A program made the translations under genes and the position numbers. A stretch of DNA of 20,534 bases from an uncultured Bacteroidales bacterium (GTDB lineage: Bacteria > Bacteroidota > Bacteroidia > Bacteroidales > UBA932), in NCBI GenBank assembly GCA_900544815.1, contig UQWT01000037.1, positions 1 through 20,534 of the forward strand. The letters are read 5' to 3'. The number at the start of each line of letters is the position of its first letter. Within the stretch, counting starts at the first letter, position 1. This document shows, in pieces, positions 1-6,822 of the stretch. The notes under the pieces were generated by a model. That model searched no databases, was not told where the DNA came from, and saw nothing but the letters and a program-made list of their open reading frames with translations.

Positions 1-143
1 TAAGCCAAATCGCCCACCTTTTCATACCACAATATATCATCTATCTTCTTCTCCAACAACTTCATAGAGTGATTAGGTTGAGCATGAACAGTCCCAGTAA
101 AAAAAAGGCATAACAAGGATGCCCAAACAAATAAGATTTTCAT
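1..143 (-). CDS. N-terminus of a secreted protein (partial), possibly a prolyl-oligopeptidase-like hydrolase
   Basis: An open frame starts with ATG at 143 on the minus strand and runs off the left edge (47 codons visible). It begins with a clear signal peptide: MKIL, a hydrophobic stretch, then V-H-A-Q at residues 19-22, where cleavage is likely. The mature start contains the string KKIDDILWYEKVGDLA, which resembles the beginning of Bacteroidales secreted alpha/beta hydrolases of the prolyl oligopeptidase (S9) type, but that is recalled from memory and the catalytic part lies outside the window. The signal peptide is seen directly; the hydrolase identity is a guess. Confidence 0.6.
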   Translation of the reverse strand, partial: MKILFVWASLLCLFFTGTVHAQPNHSMKLLEKKIDDILWYEKVGDLA

Positions 144-160
144 TAGAATAGTGTTTAATG

Positions 161-195
161 GTTCAGTTTTACAAAGATAGTGTTTTTAACTGAAC
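161..195. repeat. 8-bp inverted repeat flanking the -7 box
   Basis: GTTCAGTT (161-168) and AACTGAAC (188-195) are perfect inverted copies with a 19-bp spacer that contains the whole TATCTTTG box. It may be an operator or chance; the arms are short for an invertible promoter. Confidence 0.4.
172..179 (-). promoter_or_regulatory. -7 type promoter box for the minus-strand secreted gene
   Basis: TATCTTTG on the minus strand fits the Bacteroidetes -7 consensus TAnnTTTG and lies about 30 bp upstream of the ATG at 143. No TTTG -33 box is found at the usual spacing, so the call rests on the -7 box alone. Confidence 0.45.
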
Positions 196-316
196 ATTTT
201 CTTGCAATCATAAAACATTTACTCTTTTTACAGAAAAGTCTTCTGACATATTGGACTTGCAAATATCCACATCAAAGACTTTTTGATTTTCATGTTAAGT
301 TCCTAATCGTTTACCA

Positions 317-540
317 TTAAATACGAGCTATGGCAGAACGCACCTGTTCCTCATTCAAACGTATGCCTTCTATTTCTGAGAATATACAACGTAATGTGTC
401 AGATTCCCTGCCATGGCTCTGAGTTTGCTGTCAAAGCCGAGCGAGCTTAATCTGCCGAAAAGCAAACCCAGCCATTCTGCACGATAATCATGCAGAATGT
501 GTTTGTTTTTAATATAAATTAAGGCAAAAACCACATCCAA
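317..540 (-). pseudogene. Decayed coding fragment, two frames, family not recognised
   Basis: On the minus strand, one frame reads protein-like sequence including RAEWLGLLFGRLSSLGFDSK (about 487-428), continuing to LRAMAGN and ending at a stop near 370. A second frame then reads ESDTLRCIFSEIEGIRLNEE (about 404-345), continuing as QVRSAIARI with TAA at 319-317. The two fit end to end as one C-terminus broken by a frameshift near 400-415. No good start is visible: upstream there is a stop in frame near 540. I do not recognise the family. The amphipathic composition and clean end suggest a real gene stump, but this is inference. Confidence 0.35.
473..510 (+). terminator. Hairpin plus T-rich tail (terminator-like)
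   Basis: CATTCTGCA (473-481) pairs perfectly with TGCAGAATG (491-499) across a 9-base loop and is followed by GTGTTTGTTTTT. This is a good intrinsic terminator shape for plus-strand transcription, although no intact plus-strand gene lies upstream. It overlaps the decayed minus-strand fragment, so it may instead be part of a mobile-element end. Confidence 0.5.
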
Positions 541-581
541 TTACCAATTTCTTGTTTCGATTAAAAGAAAAATGGTTGGAT
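535..581. repeat. Imperfect long hairpin
   Basis: ATCCAA (535-540) pairs with TTGGAT (576-581), and inside it ACCA plus TTTCTT can pair with AAGAAA plus TGGT with small bulges. Function unknown; it adds to the unusual density of palindromes in the gene-free stretch 144-980. Confidence 0.4.
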
Positions 582-640
582 TTCAATGCCAGAGTTTTAA
601 GTTTAAGTTTAGATGCTTTTATATAATATTATAGGGTATA

Positions 641-723
641 GTAAACTACAATCAAGAAGAATTGAAGTTTACCTTCTGAGTTTAGATGTGCATGTATATA
701 TACATGGGTAAACCTAAACTCAG
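641..723. repeat. Cluster of mutually exclusive inverted repeats (possible RNA switch or protein-binding region)
   Basis: Four elements interlock. GTAAAC (641-646) can pair with GTTTAC (667-672). GTTTACC (667-673) can instead pair with GGTAAAC (707-713). CTGAGTTTAG (676-685) pairs perfectly with CTAAACTCAG (714-723). CATGTATATATACATG (691-706) is a 16-bp perfect palindrome. The last two long pairings together would make a pseudoknot; the first two compete. No gene is read through here. The region is about 260 bp upstream of the ORF at 981. Confidence 0.5.
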
Positions 724-869
724 TCGAACGGAACCATTCCGTATTTTCCAAAAAATCTCATTTTTCTTTTAATTGAGAATTAACCTAATTGTTCACTCCC
801 CTTCTTACCCACCCCTTTTCTTTTAACTGAAGAATCTGCTTATGAAGTAGCTTTTTGGGGAGGGAAAAA

Positions 870-898
870 TAGTCGTTCAATGAAGCAAACTAGTCGTT
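870..898. repeat. Direct repeat TAGTCGTT, 21-bp phasing
   Basis: TAGTCGTT occurs at 870-877 and again at 891-898. The 21-bp period is two helical turns, which would place a bound regulator on one face of the DNA. It lies 83 bp upstream of the ORF at 981 and about 245 bp upstream of the DUF262 genes. The rest of 144-980 holds only the promoter, fragment, hairpins and repeats listed separately; no other gene is seen. Confidence 0.35.
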
Positions 899-980
899 TT
901 TGATTAAAATAGCATAAAAAGAAGAATTATTTATGGATTAGATATACGTTTATAATGAATTTATTATTATATTCACACCA

Positions 981-1124
981 ATGGATGATATTAAGAAAAT
1001 GTGCAAAGATACTCGTGAGAAATGTAAGAAGCAACTCTTTGGACTACAGATAGCAATAAACAGTTTGCGAGAATATCATTGCGGTGCAGAAGATGCTTTA
1101 ACTCAAATAGCAATGTTTTTATAA
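981..1124 (+). CDS. Small 47-aa protein leading the DUF262 operon
   Basis: ATG at 981 opens a 47-codon frame ending in TAA at 1122-1124, only 18 bp before the first DUF262 gene, on the same strand. The product starts MDDIKKMCKDTREKC and continues KKQLFGLQIAINSLREYHCG, with a Lys-rich, likely helical N-terminus, three cysteines and no signal peptide or membrane segment. Codon use looks coding, and no competing ORF covers the stretch. I recognise no family. Position suggests a regulator, antitoxin-like or accessory subunit of the DUF262 pair, but nothing in the protein proves it. A weak TACGTTTA box at 945-952 could serve as promoter. Confidence 0.55.
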   Translation: MDDIKKMCKDTREKCKKQLFGLQIAINSLREYHCGAEDALTQIAMFL

Positions 1125-1142
1125 TCAATAGAGAAACCACTT

Positions 1143-3164
1143 ATGAAACTACAGGATATTTTACCTAAGATAAGCGTAAATGATAATTGGGGAGAGAATT
1201 ATAGGCGATATGTCCCCCAGTTCATTGCTTATGCAAAAGAAAGAACCCATGTCAATAAATGGAAATCTGATGTTCGAGACCAGTTGTTTCGTTCCGTTAA
1301 TTGTATTTCCTCTTTGAGACAAGGCAATTTCTATCTTAACGATAGGGAGATAATTCAAGAACATTGGGACGAGCTTATAGAACCATTAGGTGTCATTGTT
1401 GATAACCCTGATATTTTTTGCATTGAACAATGCTATGAGATACCCCGAATAATTAAAAAGCATACAGAAGCTAACAGACCAGCTGCTTCGCTGAGGTTTC
1501 TTTCAGCATTTCAACCGTCACAGTTGAGTACGATAGTTACTTGGTACTATCTTGATGAAATCTATAATAGCATGAAAAATGCTGGCGTTGATTTACCAGA
1601 AGGATATGGAGGCGACCCGATACAAAAAAGCCACTATATTCAATCGTTTCTTAAAAACAGCTACCCCGATGTTGATGACATAGAGAGAGGTACATACGCA
1701 TGGAGGTTGCCTGATTTATTGGGTAACTTAAAGAAATCGGCTATCCCCCAAATCGATACCACAACAGATGAAGAGCCTTTGTCCATCAGCGCAGACATAT
1801 TTGCCACCTCAGAAGTGCTGAAAATGCCACTTACAATACCTGATTATCAGCGTCCGTATGTATGGAATATCGCCAATATTGAACAGATGTTGTCCGATAT
1901 AAAGAACAGTATGGAGCAAGGTAAACGTAAGTATCGTATAGGGAGTATCATCCTTCACAATAACGATTTAGTTGATGGGCAACAAAGAATTACGACTATC
2001 TGCCTAATTAAAATAGTTTGGGCAAAGATGGTCAATGTTGACAAAGAAAAAGAGACTATGTGTGTGTTAAAATATGCACATGAACTGTCATTTAAGCACA
2101 TTCAGGAGAATTATGACTATATTAATAAATGGTTCAATGCTCTTCCAGAAAGTAGGCGTATGGAGTTCGCCTCCTATTTGGATAAATGTTGTGAATTTGT
2201 TGTTGTCCGTATTACTGGTCAAGAAAGTTTGTCTTTAGCCTTCAAACTCTTTGATTCACAAAATGGTCGTGGTAAGCCATTGGAAGCATATAACCTTCTC
2301 AAAGCATACCATTTGAGAGCCATGTCCGCTTCTGATGAAAATATAAAAATCTCATGTGACCGCGAATGGGAGCAAAATACACGCTATGGAAGAAGCCGTA
2401 ATGACAGCATTTCATCTTATGACATTTTGAAGCATCTGTTTGACGAGCAATTATATCGAACTCGTATTTGGTGCAGAAATACCGAAGCGTGGTCTTTTAC
2501 AAAGAAACGTATAAAGGAGTTTAAAGGTATGCAGATAGACAAGTTGCATAATGTTGATTTCCCATTTCAGAACAAACAGCTTCTTTTGTTTATGACAGAG
2601 AAATTCTATCAGACTTTTCTAAAAGAGACAATGCCAACATGTTCCAGGTTCAATGATGGTGATGGCCTGGAGATAAATCCATTTGTAACCATGACCCAGC
2701 CCATTGTAAATGGAAAGAACTTCTTTGAGTACATACGATCTTACGCTGAAATTTACAAAAAATTGTTTTTGGAGTTGGACTCATATCAGATGTACGACTT
2801 TAAGGTCTTTTATAAAAATAACTGCTTATCTTATGATGGTCATTGGCGAACTGGAGATAACTATATTAGAGAAATGTATAAGTCGCTTATAATGCTCTTA
2901 TTTGATAAGTTTGGCGAAAATGGTGTTAATGATTATCATCGTCATTTATATGTAATAGCATACTATTTACGTCGAAAACAGTCCCGTGTGTATTACTCAA
3001 CTGTAGCAAAATATCCTTCTCAGTTCTTTTCATTAATAGAAAATGCAAAAGACATATCTGAATTAAGAAAACTAGAGTCTATCATAGCACAGCCGGAATA
3101 CTGTACGATAGATAATGGAAGAGACTTTCAGCAATACGATGACGTTCTAAAATCCATAAAATAA
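1143..3164 (+). CDS. DUF262 (GmrS-like) protein with an extra N-terminal domain and no HNH end
   Basis: The 673-aa protein has a DUF262 domain starting near residue 215, with YQRPYVW at 235-241, DGQQR at 278-282 and NGRGKPL at 374-380. In the GmrSD family, DUF262 is the ParB/Srx-like NTP-using half of modification-dependent (type IV) restriction enzymes. Residues 1-200 are an extra region, with W-G-E near 16-18 and ISSLRQGNF at 55-63, that resembles N-termini of some Bacteroidetes McrB-like proteins; that resemblance is from memory. The C-terminal half is helical and lacks the H-x-x-P nuclease motif of DUF1524. It likely depends on the next gene, 7 bp away, for cutting. The start has no strong Shine-Dalgarno sequence but is the first ATG of the frame. 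Family certain, job inferred. Confidence 0.85.
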   Translation: MKLQDILPKISVNDNWGENYRRYVPQFIAYAKERTHVNKWKSDVRDQLFRSVNCISSLRQGNFYLNDREIIQEHWDELIEPLGVIVDNPDIFCIEQCYEIPRIIKKHTEANRPAASLRFLSAFQPSQLSTIVTWYYLDEIYNSMKNAGVDLPEGYGGDPIQKSHYIQSFLKNSYPDVDDIERGTYAWRLPDLLGNLKKSAIPQIDTTTDEEPLSISADIFATSEVLKMPLTIPDYQRPYVWNIANIEQMLSDIKNSMEQGKRKYRIGSIILHNNDLVDGQQRITTICLIKIVWAKMVNVDKEKETMCVLKYAHELSFKHIQENYDYINKWFNALPESRRMEFASYLDKCCEFVVVRITGQESLSLAFKLFDSQNGRGKPLEAYNLLKAYHLRAMSASDENIKISCDREWEQNTRYGRSRNDSISSYDILKHLFDEQLYRTRIWCRNTEAWSFTKKRIKEFKGMQIDKLHNVDFPFQNKQLLLFMTEKFYQTFLKETMPTCSRFNDGDGLEINPFVTMTQPIVNGKNFFEYIRSYAEIYKKLFLELDSYQMYDFKVFYKNNCLSYDGHWRTGDNYIREMYKSLIMLLFDKFGENGVNDYHRHLYVIAYYLRRKQSRVYYSTVAKYPSQFFSLIENAKDISELRKLESIIAQPEYCTIDNGRDFQQYDDVLKSIK

Positions 3165-3171
3165 AACGGAT

Positions 3172-5133
3172 ATGAATATTATTAAAGATGCTGATGTCCT
3201 CAGTGTTGAAAATCTTTTCAAGGACAAATATATCATCCCTCTTTACCAAAGGAATTTTGCATGGGGAGAGGAACAAATATCAAGACTCCTTCAGGACATT
3301 TATGAAAGTATGTGTTCTGGTGACGAACATTTTTATGTTGGAAGTCTTATTGTTCTCCAGAGAGGTAATGGAGAATTGGAAGTAATCGATGGGCAGCAGA
3401 GACTTACAATGCTTTCAATACTTTCAGGCATATTGAACATGGGAATGCGTCTAAGCCTCCGTTATGATTCTCGCCCGGAGGTAGAAGATTTCTTTAGAGT
3501 ACTGCATAGTGGTTCTATGCCTCAAAACAGAAAAGAAACTTCAATATCACACTTCTTTGAAGCTATTGATTTGGCATGGTCAACACAATTAGACGTTGAA
3601 AGGACAGAACCTATTACCCTAAAAACAGAATCCGTGAAGGTTAAGATGGCTGACTATATCAAGCATCATGTATGTGTTGTTCGAGAAATCATGCCTTCAG
3701 ATACAGACGTAGCAGCTTATTTTGAAATAATGAATAATAGAGGCGAGCAACTTCAAGAACACGAAATAATAAAAGGTCTGTTACTAGGAAAACTTCACGA
3801 AGAAGGGCATGACTGTTATTCTCAGGTTTGTTCAAAAATCTGGGATGCCTGCTCGCAGGTGGAAACCCGAATCCAGAAATCATTTGCCCCAAGCATCAGG
3901 AAAATTCTATTTGGAGAGGATTATACAACAATAGACTTGAAAGGAAGATCGGAAGATATTAGTTTTGGTAATCAAAACATTCCTGTTCTAGATTTATTAA
4001 AAGTCCAATCAAAAGATGTTGGTGCATTGACCCTGGAAGAGATTGTGAATAGCCGTCTAAATACTGATGATTTGGCAGAGGTCTCAGAGGACAATGATGA
4101 TAATTCCACAGAAGAATCAATTATTGACTTCCCAAACTTTTTGATGCACATCTTTAGGCTATATTATAATCAATCATATAGACTTAGTTTCCAAAAAACA
4201 GAAGAGGCTAAGGATATTCCACTTAGCGAGAAATATCTATTAAAGGTTTATAATACGATTAAGCACGAAGTAAAGCCTTTAGACTTTTTCTTACGCTTGC
4301 TATTCTGTAGAGTAGTATTTGACAAGTATGTGGTGAAGTCAAATGTGACAGATGATGATGAAAAACGTGAATGGGTGTTGCTAAAGCCATATATTTATGA
4401 AGATACCAAACGTAATACGAGAACATTGCGTTTCAAGCCTACTTTTGACGATCAACAAAATGCAGTTATTCGTTCTCTCTCATGCCTCCAGGTGTCATTT
4501 CGTGCCAAGCCTTATAAGAATTATCTCCAAACAATACTAAATTGGTTTGTACATGAAGATGTCGCATCTGTTGAGAACTCATATCTGGAGAAGCTTCACT
4601 GTCTTATGCTTGACGAGTTTAACAGAACATCTACTGATTATATTGGATTGACGGAATACGACGAAAAACGTCAAGGTACTTCCGTTCCTCATTATCTATT
4701 TAATTTTGCAGATTATTTATATTGGCGGATGAAATACTATAACGAGTCAATAAATTGGAAAGTCCCTGACATTGTACAAAAAGAATTGGATTTGATCCGT
4801 AAAAACGAATTTCGTTTTTTAAATCGAAATTCAATAGAACACCATTACCCACAAAAAAGGCATGAAGAATTAGATAGCGAAGGTGTAACAGACTTTGATT
4901 TGAACTGTCTGGGGAATTTAATTTTAATCAGCAAATCAGCGAACTCCAGATTATCAGACAAGAATCCTCTTGATAAAGCAGCCCTATATTCCGATAAAAC
5001 TGATTTACCGCCAACACGTCAAATCATCTACGGTATCACCCGTAATGTGGGATGGGGAAAGGAGCAGATAAGAACGCATTTAAAATGTATGGAAGTCATA
5101 TTAGCACATAGAGATGTTATATTAAATATTTAG
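3172..5133 (+). CDS. DUF262-DUF1524 protein, GmrSD-like type IV restriction nuclease
   Basis: The 653-aa protein begins directly with DUF262: YQRNFAW at 25-31, DGQQR at 73-77, NNRGEQL at 188-194. The C-terminus is DUF1524 with the HNH-type motif IEHHYPQ at 555-561, then NCLGNL near 578 and KNPLDK near 597, the usual order of a full GmrSD nuclease. GmrSD enzymes cut DNA with modified (for example glucosylated hydroxymethyl) cytosine using NTPs, so phage defence is the natural guess. An acidic linker (SEDNDDNSTEES) lies near 305-316. It sits 7 bp after the previous DUF262 gene, so the two are almost surely co-translated. Two unequal DUF262 proteins in tandem, only one with a nuclease, suggests a hetero-complex. 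Cognate modification and partner need are not visible. Confidence 0.88.
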   Translation: MNIIKDADVLSVENLFKDKYIIPLYQRNFAWGEEQISRLLQDIYESMCSGDEHFYVGSLIVLQRGNGELEVIDGQQRLTMLSILSGILNMGMRLSLRYDSRPEVEDFFRVLHSGSMPQNRKETSISHFFEAIDLAWSTQLDVERTEPITLKTESVKVKMADYIKHHVCVVREIMPSDTDVAAYFEIMNNRGEQLQEHEIIKGLLLGKLHEEGHDCYSQVCSKIWDACSQVETRIQKSFAPSIRKILFGEDYTTIDLKGRSEDISFGNQNIPVLDLLKVQSKDVGALTLEEIVNSRLNTDDLAEVSEDNDDNSTEESIIDFPNFLMHIFRLYYNQSYRLSFQKTEEAKDIPLSEKYLLKVYNTIKHEVKPLDFFLRLLFCRVVFDKYVVKSNVTDDDEKREWVLLKPYIYEDTKRNTRTLRFKPTFDDQQNAVIRSLSCLQVSFRAKPYKNYLQTILNWFVHEDVASVENSYLEKLHCLMLDEFNRTSTDYIGLTEYDEKRQGTSVPHYLFNFADYLYWRMKYYNESINWKVPDIVQKELDLIRKNEFRFLNRNSIEHHYPQKRHEELDSEGVTDFDLNCLGNLILISKSANSRLSDKNPLDKAALYSDKTDLPPTRQIIYGITRNVGWGKEQIRTHLKCMEVILAHRDVILNI

Positions 5134-5151
5134 CAGACCGAGGGCACTATT

Positions 5152-5665
5152 ATGTTATCCTTCATTGCAAACACTGACCACTACAAAGAAGTGCTTTCAC
5201 GGGTACAATCCGTGAAGCACATGCTTTGGATTGGAACCGCTGATATAAAAGACCTGTATGTGGAGGTGGGCCAAGAGAAGAAACCATTTCTGGCTCTCAT
5301 TGCCCAACTTATTCGGCGTAGCGTGGAGGTAAGACTTGTACATGCCAAAGAACCTGGCCCAAACTTTCGGGAGGACTTTGACAAGTACCATGTTCTATAT
5401 GACCGCTAGGAGCGAGTTCTCTGTCCTCATGTTCATTTCAAGATGCTTGTCTTTGACGGAAAAGAAGTCTATATAGGTAGTGCTAACCTTACTGGAGCCG
5501 GTATCGGTATGAAAAGGAGAAGACAAAAGAAACTATGAAGCTGGCATCCTTACTGATGACCCTGATATTGTCGAACAAGCAATGAACCAGTTCGATGAAG
5601 TATGGATGGGTAAATTCTGTAAGACCTGCAAGCGTAGAGACTTTTGTATAGACCCAATTGTATAA
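5152..5665 (+). pseudogene. Broken PLD-superfamily nuclease gene
   Basis: ATG at 5152, 18 bp after the DUF262-DUF1524 stop, starts a PLD-like protein of about 170 aa that is broken twice. An in-frame TAG lies at 5407-5409, and a one-base insertion sits in an A run at 5512-5515. Reading through both gives the single HKD motif HFKMLVFDGKEVYIGSANLT (about 5432-5491), then GAGIGMK-GEDKRNYEAGIL and a C-terminus with Cys residues (KFCKTCKRRDFC) ending at TAA 5663-5665. One HKD per chain is typical of dimeric PLD nucleases such as BfiI/Nuc. It was probably a third effector of the DUF262 operon, now dead unless the breaks are assembly errors. Confidence 0.8.
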
Positions 5666-5668
5666 TTA

Positions 5669-5687
5669 TTTTTTTTTTTGGGGGGGG
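5669..5687. repeat. T11-G8 homopolymer tract
   Basis: Eleven T (5669-5679) run straight into eight G (5680-5687) just after the PLD remnant. Such tracts slip during replication and are also prone to sequencing error. It lies between two pseudogenes, so no reading frame depends on it. Confidence 0.85.
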
Positions 5688-5775
5688 TAAATAACAACAT
5701 TTTTCTTGGACCTCTGCCATCATTTGGCGCAAGTTTAAATTTACTTTGCGAAAGAAATACAAATATTGATGTAAT

Positions 5776-6402
5776 ATGAAAGCTTATCGATTCGCACATT
5801 TGAATATCCATTCCCATTACTCAATAATGGATGGATGCGCCAGTATTATGGAATTGGTGGATGCAGCCATCAAAGACAGAATGCCCGGCATTGCTATTAC
5901 TGATAATGGCAATATGTTTGGTATCATGGAATTTTACGACTATATTAGTCGCATTAACATCGAAAGACAAAAGAAAGACAAGAAGCCTTTCAAACCTATC
6001 ATCGGGTGTGAGCTATATGTTGCAGAGGGCAGCAAGAAAGAAAAGAGGCTTGGCATTCATTGCAAGGGGTTTCAACTTACGGTCTTAGCAAAAAAAAAGG
6101 GTACCAAAACCTATTAAAGTTAGTGAGCAACGCATGGACAGAAGGCTTCAATGTGAGACCAAGAACTGACCGCGCCGATTTGGAGAATTATCATGAGGGG
6201 CTGATTGTCCTTTCTGGTGGATTGGATAGTGAAATCTTTTCTCATTTAACCAATGATGATACAAAGGAAGCGGAAAAGACCATTAATTGGTACAAAAGAA
6301 CTTTTGCTGATGACTTTTATATAGAACTGCGGCGTTATGCTGATTTGTTTACAAATGGTTCTCAATTACAAAGAATTAACGAACGCCTCATTGAAAAGGG
6401 CG
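5776..6402 (+). pseudogene. dnaE: N-terminal fragment of DNA polymerase III alpha subunit (PHP domain), frameshifted
   Basis: ATG at 5776 starts a PHP-domain sequence typical of bacterial DnaE: FAHLNIHSHYSIMDG, then ITDNGNMFGIMEFYDY, FKPIIGCELYVAEG. The frame stops at 6117. The family sequence continues in the -1 frame after an A9 run at 6090-6098: GYQNLLKLVSNAWTEGF, RPRTDR, YHEGLIVLSGG. It stops matching at about NERLIEKG (near 6400), so only some 210 of about 1,200 residues are present; no polymerase domain follows. One extra A in the run would restore the frame. The usual His in TDHGN is Asn here. It cannot be the replicative polymerase; it is a fragment, or a domain-sized decoy if the run slips. 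Confidence 0.8.
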
Positions 6403-6755
6403 TAAAGACATGGCGGGTAGTGGCTGTGTTTCCTGTTGGACGTGCAGCAGAAGATCCTGATATACGCAACCATTTCTTTGCATGTCTGGCAGGTGTGACC
6501 GTTGGTTCGGTGCTTGTAGACGGCTCTATTTCTGCATGCCCCAGCATTCGCGCCAACTTCCATCAGGGAAACATCTATGACGATGATTTTATGGATATTT
6601 GGTTAAACAAGTTTGAACCATATAGGAACAGAGAATGGATGCGTAAGGGGGAATGTGCAGAATGCAAATATTTTAAGTACTGCCGTGGAAGCGGAATGCA
6701 TTTAAGGGACGATAATGGAAATCTAATAGTCTGTCCGCTACACAGGTTACAATAA
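6403..6755 (+). pseudogene. C-terminal SPASM domain of a radical SAM enzyme, fused to the dnaE fragment
   Basis: In the same open frame as the second part of the dnaE fragment the sequence switches to WRVVAVFPVGRAAED and then CLAGVTVGSVLVDGSISACP, QGNIYDDDFMDIW, CAECKYFKYC and a final VCPLHRL. The Cys pattern (C...GX4C, CX2CX5C, last C) marks a SPASM auxiliary iron-sulfur domain of radical SAM peptide or protein maturases; it resembles the rSAM/lipoprotein-type family of Bacteroidetes. The radical SAM core with CX3CX2C is missing, so no activity is expected. The stretch between GRAAED and CLAG seems short, hinting at a second internal deletion. The frame ends at TAA 6753-6755. Confidence 0.75.
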
Positions 6756-6757
6756 TA

Positions 6758-6820
6758 ATCTTCCCGACAGATAATCCCAAGTAATGTCTGCCAACATAAA
6801 GGGGTGTTTGTCGGGAAGAA
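6758..6820. terminator. Structured inverted repeat between convergent genes
   Basis: CTTCCCGACA (6760-6769) pairs perfectly with TGTCGGGAAG (6809-6818). Inside, CCC (6776-6778) can pair with GGG (6801-6804) and ATGT (6784-6787) with ACAT (6794-6797). It lies between the chimera's stop and the stop of bcp, which reads toward it, so a two-way transcription stop is the simplest role, though no long T tail follows. Confidence 0.5.
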
Positions 6821-6822
6821 TA

